A DNA stretch of 23,311 nt, from contig DAOSPF010000056.1 of NCBI GenBank assembly GCA_035374585.1, positions 1-23,311 on the forward strand, in the 5' to 3' direction. This DNA comes from JAKPQD01 sp029572965. Its GTDB lineage: Bacteria; Bacteroidota; Bacteroidia; Bacteroidales; DTGW01. The notes under the pieces were generated by a model, which was not told the origin of the DNA, searched no databases, and saw only the letters and a program-made list of their open reading frames with translations. Below are positions 7,371 to 14,801 of this stretch, piece by piece. The number at the start of each line of letters is the position of its first letter. Positions within the stretch are counted from its first letter, which is position 1. A program made the position numbers and the translations under genes.

Positions 7371-7814
7371 ATGAACAAATTTATTCGATACGCATTTCTA
7401 TTATGCATAAGCATCTCTTTATTTTCATGCAAAGGAGAAAAAGGTGACAAAGGCGACCCTGGCGATATGGGCAATGCCAATGTTAAATCCATCATTTTTG
7501 ATGTAAAACCATCCAACTGGCAGGGAGACAGCTCGGAATATTATGTATTCTTTGATGTAAAAGAAATCAACCAGGAAATTTTCAGCAATGGTGCAGTTTT
7601 ACTATACATTCTCCGCAACGAAGGCTCAAGTAACCAAAGCTTCAACGCCTTGCCCTACACCTGGGTTTACGAAAATGCTTTTGAATACCTTGACTATGAT
7701 GTATTTCTGGGTAAAATTAAGATTTCTTATCGCATGGTTGATAATGGAATAAACACAACTACCTTGCCTGACGAAACTTTTACTTTTAAAGTAGTAGTAC
7801 TTACCGGAAATTAA
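7371..7814 (+). CDS. lipoprotein with a short collagen-like segment
   Basis: A 147-residue predicted lipoprotein. Residues 1-19 form a signal peptide that ends in a lipobox, LFSC, with lipidated Cys20. Directly after it come five Gly-x-y triplets at residues 22-36 (GEK GDK GDP GDM GNA), a collagen-like spacer. The rest is a beta-rich domain with many aromatic residues (WQGDSSEYYVFFDVKEI, LPYTWVYENAFEYL) that I do not recognise, ending TFTFKVVVLTGN. Such lipoproteins are common on the Bacteroidetes surface. The ATG is one base after the dehydrogenase stop, so it is the last gene of the cyclase operon; a hairpin terminator follows at 7938-7962. The link between a surface lipoprotein and cytoplasmic enzymes in the same operon is unexplained. 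Confidence 0.8.
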   Translation: MNKFIRYAFLLCISISLFSCKGEKGDKGDPGDMGNANVKSIIFDVKPSNWQGDSSEYYVFFDVKEINQEIFSNGAVLLYILRNEGSSNQSFNALPYTWVYENAFEYLDYDVFLGKIKISYRMVDNGINTTTLPDETFTFKVVVLTGN

Positions 7815-7937
7815 TAGTAAAATCTATAAAAAAAGCCCCATAGACCTGTTGCTCTCAATAGCAGAACATAAAAATCGCTTCAAATATTTTCAAAAATACA
7901 CTGTTTTGCTGCGTCTTTTTTAGTTACTTAAAACAAC

Positions 7938-7962
7938 AAAAGCCGCTTTTTACGCGGCTTTT
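7938..7962. terminator. two-way hairpin terminator between the cyclase operon and tRNA-Phe
   Basis: AAAAGCCGC (7938-7946) pairs perfectly with GCGGCTTTT (7954-7962) around a 7-base loop. It has T runs on both strands, so it can stop the plus-strand operon ending at 7814 and the minus-strand tRNA-Phe transcript ending at 7974. Confidence 0.8.
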
Positions 7963-7973
7963 GCTTTTAGCTG

Positions 7974-8046
<73 letters not shown>

Positions 8047-8067
8047 TTGTCTGTTGGAATTGCGGTG

Positions 8068-8097
8068 CAAAAATAACTATTTTTTTTTACTACCCAA
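8068..8097 (-). promoter_or_regulatory. consensus promoter of tRNA-Phe
   Basis: On the minus strand TTG (8097-8095) is followed after 19 bases by TATTTTTG (8075-8068), an exact fit to the Bacteroidetes -33/-7 promoter. The tRNA 5' end is 21 bases beyond the -7 box. The spacer is a run of A/T. Confidence 0.75.
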
Positions 8098-8198
8098 AAA
8101 AATCACACAAAAACAGCAAAATAATTTCTTTCATTTTATTCCTTTAAACCACCACATTTTACAACACTTTGAGTGCCTTATATTTATCTATGCTACCT

Positions 8199-8309
8199 AT
8201 AATCTCCTTATATTCTCCCTTACGCTTCCATAATCTTCTTTTTTTTCCTATCCTTCCACTTATTTGCCTTACCTCTTCTTCCTTCTTCCTTCATCTTGAT
8301 TATTTTCCC
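8199..8309. other. polypyrimidine tract with a mirror repeat before the M16 gene
   Basis: About 110 bases of the plus strand are almost only C and T. The tract contains a 15-base mirror repeat CTTCCTTCTTCCTTC at 8278-8292. The 8047-8333 interval otherwise holds only the tRNA-Phe promoter and the M16 promoter, and I see no gene in it. Confidence 0.6.
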
Positions 8310-8317
8310 TATCTTTG
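8310..8317 (+). promoter_or_regulatory. -7 box of the M16 protease / O-methyltransferase operon
   Basis: TATCTTTG matches TAnnTTTG exactly and ends 16 bases before the ATG at 8334, implying a very short leader. A TTG at 8296-8298 is only 11 bases upstream, too close for the usual -33 element; the pyrimidine tract occupies the normal -33 place. Confidence 0.5.
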
Positions 8318-8333
8318 CCCAGCTTTTTGAACA

Positions 8334-9560
8334 ATGGAATACCAAAAATTGACACTTAATAATGGCATCAGGGTTGTGCTTTTACAAGTCAAAACCCCTA
8401 TTGCCCATGCAGGTTTGTTTATCAACGCCGGTTCTCGTGACGAAAACCAAGACGAACACGGTATCGCCCATTTAATTGAACATGTCATATTTAAAGGAAC
8501 TGAAAAACGCCGTTCGCACCATATCCTTTCGCGAATGGAAGATGTAGGCGGCGAAATCAATGCTTTTACTACCAAAGAAGAAACCTGCATACACGCCACA
8601 TTTATGAAGGAATACCTTGAACGTGCATTAGAACTCATTGCTGATATTGCCTTCAATTCTGTTTTTCCCGAAAAAGAACTCAACAAAGAAATAGAAGTAG
8701 TAATTGACGAAATCAATTCATATAAAGATAACCCTTCTGACCTTATTTTTGACGATTTCGACGAACGTCTTTTCCCCAACGACCCTCTTGGCCGCAATAT
8801 TTTAGGCAAAGCGGAGAAACTAAAAAGATACAAACGAAAAGACCTGTTGACATTTATTAAAAATAATTACCATACAGACCAAATGGTAATAAGTATTGTT
8901 GGTAATGTTACTATCAAACAAGTTGAAAAATTGGCAATACGTCATTTTGGTCATTTTTCGGCCAACTTGCGAAACAAAAAACGGGCCCAGGCATTAATTG
9001 GCCCACCTTTTAACAATTCTCAGAAAAAAAGTACCTACCAAACACATTGCATTATCGGCACAGAAGCCTATGGTTTTACACACCCGGCAAGAATGAGCAT
9101 GCATTTGCTCAACAATATGCTTGGAGGCCCTGGAATGAACTCTCGTTTAAGCATGTCGCTCCGCGAACGCAACGGATATACCTATAATATTGAATCAAAC
9201 TACGCCAATTTCAGCGATACAGGCATTTTTTCTGTCTATTTTGGTACTGATAAAGAAAATCTTGATAAATGTATCAAACTGATTTTTAAAGAATTCAACA
9301 AACTAAGAGAACTAAAACTTAGCGAAATTCAACTTTCTAAAGCTAAGAAACAACTTATTGGCCAGTTGGCCATTGCTTCCGAAAGCAATGAAAATATTAT
9401 GTTGTCGATGGGCAAAAGCTTCCTTGTATATGACAAATTTGACAACCTTGAAGAAGTATGCAGGCAAATTGAGTACATCTCCTCAATAGACGTATTAGAA
9501 ACAGCCAACGACATCCTTAATCCCGAAAAGCTTTCATTCCTCATTTATAGCGACAAATGA
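8334..9560 (+). CDS. M16 family zinc metalloprotease
   Basis: A 408-residue protease of the pitrilysin/mitochondrial-processing-peptidase family. The inverted zinc motif HxxEH is HLIEH at residues 46-50, and the third ligand is Glu126, 76 residues after His50, with a second Glu seven residues earlier (Glu119) as in beta-MPP. The C-terminal half carries RERNGYTYNIES, the Arg/Tyr motif that lines the active site. The length is that of one complete two-domain M16 subunit. There is no signal peptide, so it is probably cytoplasmic, although many Bacteroidetes M16 proteins are periplasmic. The next gene overlaps its stop by four bases (ATGA), showing translational coupling. The natural substrate is unknown. 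Confidence 0.93.
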   Translation: MEYQKLTLNNGIRVVLLQVKTPIAHAGLFINAGSRDENQDEHGIAHLIEHVIFKGTEKRRSHHILSRMEDVGGEINAFTTKEETCIHATFMKEYLERALELIADIAFNSVFPEKELNKEIEVVIDEINSYKDNPSDLIFDDFDERLFPNDPLGRNILGKAEKLKRYKRKDLLTFIKNNYHTDQMVISIVGNVTIKQVEKLAIRHFGHFSANLRNKKRAQALIGPPFNNSQKKSTYQTHCIIGTEAYGFTHPARMSMHLLNNMLGGPGMNSRLSMSLRERNGYTYNIESNYANFSDTGIFSVYFGTDKENLDKCIKLIFKEFNKLRELKLSEIQLSKAKKQLIGQLAIASESNENIMLSMGKSFLVYDKFDNLEEVCRQIEYISSIDVLETANDILNPEKLSFLIYSDK

Positions 9561-10198
9561 AACTACATCCCGACTTAGAACAATACATTGAAAATCACAG
9601 TAGCATAGAACTGCCTATTCTAAAAGAGATTTACAAAGATACGTACCTCAACCAGCTTAACCCCCGTATGGTTTCGGGTCACAACCAGGGCTTATTCCTT
9701 ATTATGATTAGTAAAATGATTAAACCAAAGTCCATATTGGAAATAGGAACTTTTACCGGATACTCTGCCATTTGTTTGGCTCAAGGGTTAACTCCTGACG
9801 GTATCCTTCATACTATTGAAATAGACGATGAAATAGCCTCTCAAACCAAGCTTTCTTTTAATAGATCAGGATTAGGAGATAAAATAAAACTGCATGTTGG
9901 CAGTGCCTTGGATATAATTCATAAAATTAACACCTCATTTGACCTTATTTTCATTGATGGCGAGAAACGCGAGTATCCTCAATATCTTGAACTATGCTTA
10001 AAATACCTCAATGTAGGAGGCTATCTAATCGCTGACAATGTTCTTTGGAACGAAAAAGTTATAGACCCGGCAATGAAAGAAGACAAAGCTACCAAAGCTG
10101 TAATTCAATTCAACGAAATGGTGCATGCAAATCCAGACCTTTTACATGTTTTGTTACCACTTCGAGATGGATTAATGATGTGCCAAAAAATAAGATAA
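9557..10198 (+). CDS. SAM-dependent O-methyltransferase
   Basis: A 213-residue class I methyltransferase of the caffeoyl-CoA/catechol O-methyltransferase type. SAM motif I is ILEIGTFTGYSA at about residues 60-71, followed by the acidic HTIEIDDE loop. The metal and catalytic region includes LIFIDGEKREYPQYLE, with the Asp of FIDG, and GGYLIADNVLW, with Asp-Asn that bind the divalent metal in this family. These enzymes use Mg2+ or Mn2+ to methylate a vicinal hydroxyl. The start ATG overlaps the M16 stop codon and the two genes share one promoter and one terminator (10198-10229). The acceptor cannot be told from sequence. The pairing with an M16 protease may be incidental. Confidence 0.92.
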   Translation: MKLHPDLEQYIENHSSIELPILKEIYKDTYLNQLNPRMVSGHNQGLFLIMISKMIKPKSILEIGTFTGYSAICLAQGLTPDGILHTIEIDDEIASQTKLSFNRSGLGDKIKLHVGSALDIIHKINTSFDLIFIDGEKREYPQYLELCLKYLNVGGYLIADNVLWNEKVIDPAMKEDKATKAVIQFNEMVHANPDLLHVLLPLRDGLMMCQKIR

Positions 10199-10229
10199 AA
10201 AAAAACGCCCTTAAAAGGGCGTTTTTTTT
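10198..10229. terminator. strong bidirectional terminator
   Basis: A-run, CGCCCT (10206-10211), loop TTAA-like, AGGGCG (10216-10221), T-run. The stem is flanked by eight A on the left and eight T on the right, so it works for the convergent O-methyltransferase gene (plus) and the outer-membrane barrel gene ending at 10245 (minus). Confidence 0.9.
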
Positions 10230-10244
10230 AGGCTATAAGGTATA

Positions 10245-10988
10245 TTAAAAATTAATACCAAATCGTACCGTAGGATAAACAAAGAAACCAACATTCAGGT
10301 TATCTCCTTTTTGGCTAACTCCTGGAATAGGCTCAATGGTACTTACAGAGTAAGCAACGGATACAGGTCTGATTTCAACACCTACAAACAACCCGTCATT
10401 TGTATTGTATTCAGCACCAAAATCAATAGCTCCAAAATATCCATATACTTCAGCAATAGAAGAACCAGCAGATGTCTCTGTTATAGACTTTGATTTACCA
10501 GCTCCATAACGAAACCCTAATTCACCACCAGCATATATCGCAACGTTGTTTTTGCTGAAATATTTATCAGCTCCAACCTGAAACAAAAACTGATTTTGTT
10601 TTTGCTCCTTAACATCACTAAAAGCAGGTATTGCAGTTTGTGGATCGAACGGATATACATCATTGTCAACCCCGGGAATTTCGTTTTGTCCAGGAGTAAC
10701 ACTGATTTGTCCCCCACCTATAAACTTACAGGCAAGGTTGTCGGCAACAAAAAATTTCACTTCCATGCCTACCATGTTCACGAGCGAGTTGCTTGTACCA
10801 CTCACCCAACGAGCCGGCTCAACACTAAGGTATTGAGTAGAGCTTGTCTGCGAAGGAGCCTGAAGCATGCCAACATAAGGCGAGTTGCCTAAGTTGAGCG
10901 ATACTTTCAGTGTCCCGGCATTGAACTGAGAAAACAAAGGCAATGAAACTAATGCTACCAAAACAGTAATGATATGCTTTTTCATCAT
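10245..10988 (-). CDS. outer-membrane beta-barrel protein, BT1926-like
   Basis: A 247-residue exported protein. Residues 1-20 (MMKKHIITVLVALVSLPLFS) are a signal peptide. The mature part has alternating beta strands such as NMVGMEVKFFVADNLACKF, NQFLFQVGADKYF, AIYAGGELGFRYGAG and FGAIDFGAEYNT, and ends in an aromatic terminal strand (FFVYPTVRFGINF) whose last residue is Phe, the outer-membrane assembly signal. Its size, pattern and place just downstream of a coiled-coil lipoprotein resemble BT1926 of Bacteroides thetaiotaomicron, partner of the surface-layer protein BT1927; this is from memory and is an inference. The gap to the upstream gene is 44 bases, so they form an operon. It may anchor or export the lipoprotein. 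Confidence 0.82.
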   Translation of the reverse strand: MMKKHIITVLVALVSLPLFSQFNAGTLKVSLNLGNSPYVGMLQAPSQTSSTQYLSVEPARWVSGTSNSLVNMVGMEVKFFVADNLACKFIGGGQISVTPGQNEIPGVDNDVYPFDPQTAIPAFSDVKEQKQNQFLFQVGADKYFSKNNVAIYAGGELGFRYGAGKSKSITETSAGSSIAEVYGYFGAIDFGAEYNTNDGLFVGVEIRPVSVAYSVSTIEPIPGVSQKGDNLNVGFFVYPTVRFGINF

Positions 10989-11032
10989 AATAATTCTTAT
11001 TTCAATTAAATATTTAGGTATGTAACCTAATA

Positions 11033-12775
11033 TTAATAAGCATCAATTTTTGCTTTAATAGCAGCTGCATTAGTCTCATATTCTGTAAGAAGGCTTGTAT
11101 ACATTGCAATCTTAGCATTAGATGTCTTAATAGCATCTTCATAGGTATAGTCTGCTTTATTAACGCGAGAAATCTGCAAATTGTAATCGTTAATATCATT
11201 CTGCAATGTGGCAATATCTTTTTGCAAGGCAGCAATTTTGTCATCCAATTGGCTAATTTTTACAGAAGCATCAGAAATTAAACTTATCCCTTCAAGTGTA
11301 GTCTTGCAAGCTTTGTATGATACATAGTTATTTTTTGCAATATTCTCAGCTGTTAAAGCTTCATTATATTGTTTAAGAGCAGCTTCATAATCAGCTTTTT
11401 TGGCATCTTTAGCAGCTAACAAAGATGCAACTTTACCATCTGCCTCATCATAAATAGCGCTAAAGCCATCGTATCTTGCCCTGCGGGCTACAATAGAGTC
11501 ATTAGCAATCTTTGCATTGTCATAAGCTGTTTTGGCTGGATCATATCCTGCCTTAACATTGTCATAAGTACTTTGTTTTGCAGCAAGATCTGTATTTGCA
11601 TCACTCAAAGCCTGGGTAGCATTAGTTTGCTCAGTCAATTGAGCAGATGTAGGAGTACCTCCGGCAGCAGTAACAGAAGCTACAACAGCGTCTGCAGCAT
11701 CTTTACGAACTTGAGCCTGATTTTTGGTGTTTTTTGAAGCTGCAAGGTTGTTTGTTGCAGTAGTAAACTGTGTTGCCCAAATATTGTAAACCCCAGATTT
11801 GTCTGTAAGATCAGAAGCTACACGGGCTTGTTCCTGAACAAGTTCATTAAAAGTATTAACACCAACTAAAGTAAGCAAATTTTTCATATCATTATTTGCT
11901 TTATTTTTTCTTGCCAGGTTCCTGTTATATGTGTTAGTGGCAGCAGTATCAGCATTATAAGCTTTAGCCTTGTCATCTTCCAATATTACCCTGGCATTTT
12001 GTTTTGCAACAAAATCAACTTCAGCAGAATTTACCAAGCTGGTGATATCATCAATTGCTTTTGTATAATCTGCAGAAGTTTTTGCTCCATTGTAAATAGT
12101 TATAGTTTTTTGTTTTGCAACTATAGACAAGCTATCTGTGCGGATATTATCCCTATAACCAAGGATAAGGTTGGCCTTAATTTCAATATCATTTGCCTGA
12201 TTGTTCAATGCTGTAAGTAATGTACCTTTTTCAGCAAGAATATCTCCTCTCAAAGTAAAAATACCTCTGTTAATAGTAACACCACTTGAAAGTGTCCCTC
12301 CATTGTAATAAGCAAAATAATCATTGTACAAATTAACCAATGCCTGGTTTTTAGCAGATGCATTGACAGAATCTCTTAAATAATTCTGTTTTGCAGTGAA
12401 CAAAGTAGCCTGACTATTAACAAAAGCGACCTGGGCACTGATCAGGTTAGTTTTTGAATTCTGGATGTTAATGGCCATCTGGTCAACAACAAGTTGTGAA
12501 TCCCTGGAATAAGTAAGTTTCAACATCTGCTGTTGAAAATTATAATCAGCAATATTATACTGACTTTGCGCTGTAGCCACAGACAAATCTAATTTGTACT
12601 TTGCCGAATCATAAGCATTTTTCAAAACAGCAGCATCAGCTTCAGCCTGAAGTTTATCAGCTTTCGCTTCGCGCATAGCTTTTACCGAGTCAAGCTCTTC
12701 AGTTTCAAGGCATGATGTAGCTACAAATACAGCACACACACCATAAATTGATAGTTTTAGAAGATTTTTTTTCAT
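11033..12775 (-). CDS. long Ala-rich coiled-coil lipoprotein, BT1927-like
   Basis: A 580-residue predicted lipoprotein. The signal peptide ends in ATSC with lipidated Cys22. After the Cys comes LETEELDSVKAMREAKADKL, then nearly the whole mature protein is predicted helix, rich in Ala, Asn, Asp, Lys and Gln with heptad-like spacing (for example DDKIAALQKDIATLQNDIND near residue 520). A Gly/Pro/Thr break (AAGGTPTSAQL) lies near residue 375, and a Gly/Tyr-rich patch (YNGGTLSSGVTINRGIF) near 160. There are no enzyme motifs. Composition, N-terminus and the barrel gene that follows resemble the BT1927 surface-layer family, which in B. thetaiotaomicron is phase-variable. Surface coat or fibre is the likely role. 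It lies behind a 437-base non-coding leader. Confidence 0.78.
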   Translation of the reverse strand: MKKNLLKLSIYGVCAVFVATSCLETEELDSVKAMREAKADKLQAEADAAVLKNAYDSAKYKLDLSVATAQSQYNIADYNFQQQMLKLTYSRDSQLVVDQMAINIQNSKTNLISAQVAFVNSQATLFTAKQNYLRDSVNASAKNQALVNLYNDYFAYYNGGTLSSGVTINRGIFTLRGDILAEKGTLLTALNNQANDIEIKANLILGYRDNIRTDSLSIVAKQKTITIYNGAKTSADYTKAIDDITSLVNSAEVDFVAKQNARVILEDDKAKAYNADTAATNTYNRNLARKNKANNDMKNLLTLVGVNTFNELVQEQARVASDLTDKSGVYNIWATQFTTATNNLAASKNTKNQAQVRKDAADAVVASVTAAGGTPTSAQLTEQTNATQALSDANTDLAAKQSTYDNVKAGYDPAKTAYDNAKIANDSIVARRARYDGFSAIYDEADGKVASLLAAKDAKKADYEAALKQYNEALTAENIAKNNYVSYKACKTTLEGISLISDASVKISQLDDKIAALQKDIATLQNDINDYNLQISRVNKADYTYEDAIKTSNAKIAMYTSLLTEYETNAAAIKAKIDAY

Positions 12776-12914
12776 AAATTTTTGTTTTTTGGTATTAAGA
12801 AATTAAGTTTTAGAAATAATATTTTATTAAAGAAACGTTAAGTTAAATATTTTTTTTGATGTAAAAAACACCAAGCCTCAATTAAATAAAGATTTTTACA
12901 ATAAAATATGGTTA

Positions 12915-12931
12915 GATAATAATTTATTATC
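12915..12931. repeat. 17-base palindrome next to the lipoprotein promoter
   Basis: GATAATAA-T-TTATTATC is a perfect inverted repeat with 8-base arms. It begins at the last base of a -7 box read on the minus strand (12938-12931), that is, across the expected transcription start, where an operator or a 5' mRNA hairpin would lie. Being AT-only apart from the ends, it may be chance. Confidence 0.45.
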
Positions 12932-12938
12932 AAATTTA
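12931..12938 (-). promoter_or_regulatory. -7 box for the coiled-coil lipoprotein / barrel operon
   Basis: On the minus strand the octamer is TAAATTTG, a match to TAnnTTTG. It would give a leader of about 150 bases before the ATG at 12775. No TTG is found at the -33 distance. The rest of the 12776-13165 interval is AT-rich, with a weak hairpin (CTGGTT/AACCAG, 13050-13069) and no gene or long inverted repeat that I can see. Confidence 0.4.
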
Positions 12939-13165
12939 ATATAGGAAAATAAAACTTTTCATTAATATAAGTTACTGAACAATAGATTAAAAGAAAGTTT
13001 TTAAATTTAGAACACCCATGATTCTATCCAAGACAAAAAAAATGGTACTCTGGTTAAATAATAAACCAGCTATCATTCATTAAACCCCATTTAGCATGAA
13101 AGCTTTTCGACTATTAAACAACACTAAAATTATTAAAACCAATCACCCCTCAATGCAACTTGACA

Positions 13166-13190
13166 TAAAAAAAGCGCCACAAGGGCGCTT
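13166..13190 (-). terminator. terminator of trigger factor
   Basis: Read on the minus strand, AAGCGCC (13190-13184) pairs with GGCGCTT (13178-13172) around a five-base loop, followed by a T run. It is 23 bases after the trigger-factor stop. Confidence 0.88.
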
Positions 13191-13212
13191 CATTATATTT
13201 GTTACTTTCTGT

Positions 13213-14562
13213 TTAAGCTAATTTTGCATATTCGTCTTGCGAAATTTCTTTTTCTTCTACAGTTGCGTTTTGACGCACATAATCAACCACCTTCTGCTCA
13301 ATAACATTAGTCACATAGCGTCTAACCGACTCCTCTTTTTTCATATTTTCAGCAATAAAATATTCGAGGTGTTCATCGTCCATGTTGGTGATGCCATAGT
13401 TGAGAAACTGAATACGGATTTCTTCTTTGGCCATCTCTTTGATTTCGGTTTCTTCAACTTTAAACCCGTTGTCTTTGCTGATTTTATTTTTGATAATCTG
13501 CCATTTCAGGCCTTCAGCAAACATAGGAAATTCTTGTTCAATCTGTTCTTTAGTAATTTTACCTTCATTAGTTGAAAGTAACCAACGTTTAAGAAACTCT
13601 TCAGGTAAGCTAAAGTTAACTTTTTCAGTTAAAAGTTTTTTTGCATCGTTAGCAAAGCGATATTTTACCTGCATTTTGTTGAAGTTTTCGACTTCATCTT
13701 TTATTTTGGCCCGAAATTCTTCTTCAGATTTTACTTCGCCGGCTTTGTAAACTTTGTCAAACAAATCCTGTTCAACAGCAGCAGATTCAAACTTGCTGAT
13801 AGCGCCAATAGTCATCTGGAAATGTGATGGGGCAGCATCAACCTCGTGTTTTTCAACTTTCAACAGGTTTGCAAGCTCAACATTATTAGGAAAAGCCTTT
13901 TTAATGTCAAATTTAACAATATCACCCACTTTAGCTCCAATGAATGCATTTATTTCTGCGTCGTCTTTAGCTAAATCAAGATAAATAGTAACCCCTTCAG
14001 CAACATGTCCATTCTCAACCAAATTGCCTTTTTCATCAACTTCAGCTAAATTACCAGTAATGCTCGATTCTTTTTCAGCTACTTCTGCAGTAACAAATTT
14101 TCCGAAACGGCGGGCATAATACTCTATTTGTTTATTGATGGCTGTATCATCAGCAGGGATAGTATATGAAGTGATTTTGTCTTTCTTTGTCCACGAAATT
14201 TCAAAAGAAGGAGTCAATGCAATATCAAAAGTAAATTCAAATTCGGTATTGTTATCAAAATCAATGGTTTTATTGTCTGTTTCAGAAGGAATAGGGTCTC
14301 CTAAAATATCAAGATTTTGTTCTTTGATATAATTGTAAAGTGATTCGCTGATAAGTTTGTTTACTTCTTCAATAAGTACAGGCTTGCGGTACATTTTTTC
14401 GACCAAACCCATTGGTACATGGCCGGGACGAAAACCTGGCATGTTAATTTTTTTGCGATAATCATTCAGCGATTTTTTTACTTTTTCTTCGTAATCTTCC
14501 TTGCCAAAACTAAGTTTTATCTTGGCATTCAACTCGTCAACGTTTTGCTTACTAATATTCAT
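13213..14562 (-). CDS. tig: trigger factor (ribosome-associated chaperone)
   Basis: Ribosome-bound chaperone that shields nascent chains at the exit tunnel. The 449-residue length fits the family. The ribosome-docking signature is MPGFRPGHVP at residues 41-50 (usual 'GFRxGxxP'), in the N-terminal domain (about 1-115). A middle region of about 150-250 takes the place of the FKBP-type prolyl isomerase; I do not see its usual core ('GD.v.idf.G..dG..fegg'), but only a weak trace (SSITGNLAEVDEKGNLVENG), so isomerase activity may be absent. Residues 260-449 are the helical C-terminal arms, ending EISQDEYAKLA. Downstream is a hairpin terminator; upstream, 69 bases away and in the same direction, is tRNA-Leu. 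No separate promoter is seen in that gap. Confidence 0.94.
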   Translation of the reverse strand: MNISKQNVDELNAKIKLSFGKEDYEEKVKKSLNDYRKKINMPGFRPGHVPMGLVEKMYRKPVLIEEVNKLISESLYNYIKEQNLDILGDPIPSETDNKTIDFDNNTEFEFTFDIALTPSFEISWTKKDKITSYTIPADDTAINKQIEYYARRFGKFVTAEVAEKESSITGNLAEVDEKGNLVENGHVAEGVTIYLDLAKDDAEINAFIGAKVGDIVKFDIKKAFPNNVELANLLKVEKHEVDAAPSHFQMTIGAISKFESAAVEQDLFDKVYKAGEVKSEEEFRAKIKDEVENFNKMQVKYRFANDAKKLLTEKVNFSLPEEFLKRWLLSTNEGKITKEQIEQEFPMFAEGLKWQIIKNKISKDNGFKVEETEIKEMAKEEIRIQFLNYGITNMDDEHLEYFIAENMKKEESVRRYVTNVIEQKVVDYVRQNATVEEKEISQDEYAKLA

Positions 14563-14631
14563 TCAATAAAATATTTGATTAGACTGGATAAAAAGAAATT
14601 CCTTTTTCGATGGACAATTAAAACAAATAAG

Positions 14632-14713
14632 TGCGGATGAAGGGACTCGAACCCCCACGCCTTACGGCACCAGATCCTAAGTCTGGCTCGGCTACCAATT
14701 ACGACACATCCGC
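14632..14713 (-). tRNA. tRNA-Leu (UAG)
   Basis: The minus strand folds as an 82-base class II tRNA. The acceptor GCGGATG (14713-14707) pairs with CATCCGC, the anticodon stem is CCAGA/TCTGG with loop CTTAGGA giving anticodon UAG, the long variable arm is TGCCGTAAGGCG, and the T arm contains GGTTCGAGTCC. The discriminator is A, followed by CT, so CCA is not encoded. Promoter -7 box lies 15 bases upstream. Confidence 0.97.
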
Positions 14714-14727
14714 AATTTTTGAGAGCG

Positions 14728-14735
14728 CAAAGATA
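14728..14735 (-). promoter_or_regulatory. -7 box of tRNA-Leu
   Basis: On the minus strand the octamer is TATCTTTG, an exact match to TAnnTTTG, ending 14 bases before the tRNA 5' end. A TTG at the -33 distance is not visible. The same transcript could continue into trigger factor. Confidence 0.55.
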
Positions 14736-14801
14736 GATATTTAATTTTTTTTAAAGATTAATTTCGCAATTATTTTTATACTTTCACTCACAAAAAAAAT
14801 A

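Noticed and set aside
8309..8833. A 174-codon minus-strand open frame
   Set aside because: Fully antisense to the M16 protease, whose zinc motif and frame are clear; Ser-rich shadow translation.
13050..13069. Hairpin CTGGTT/AACCAG
   Set aside because: Six-base stem with an eight-base AT loop and no T run; too weak to call a terminator or attachment site.
12776..13165. An invertible promoter like that of the BT1927 locus
   Set aside because: I looked for long inverted repeats flanking the promoter and found only a 17-base palindrome and a 6-base hairpin; no recombinase gene in the window.
13237..13750. Two plus-strand open frames of 107-112 codons
   Set aside because: Antisense to trigger factor, Phe- and Ser-rich as expected for the complement of Lys/Glu-rich coding sequence.
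14591..14609. Hairpin between tRNA-Leu and trigger factor
   Set aside because: The stem is nearly all A-T and lacks a following T run on the minus strand; not convincing as a terminator.
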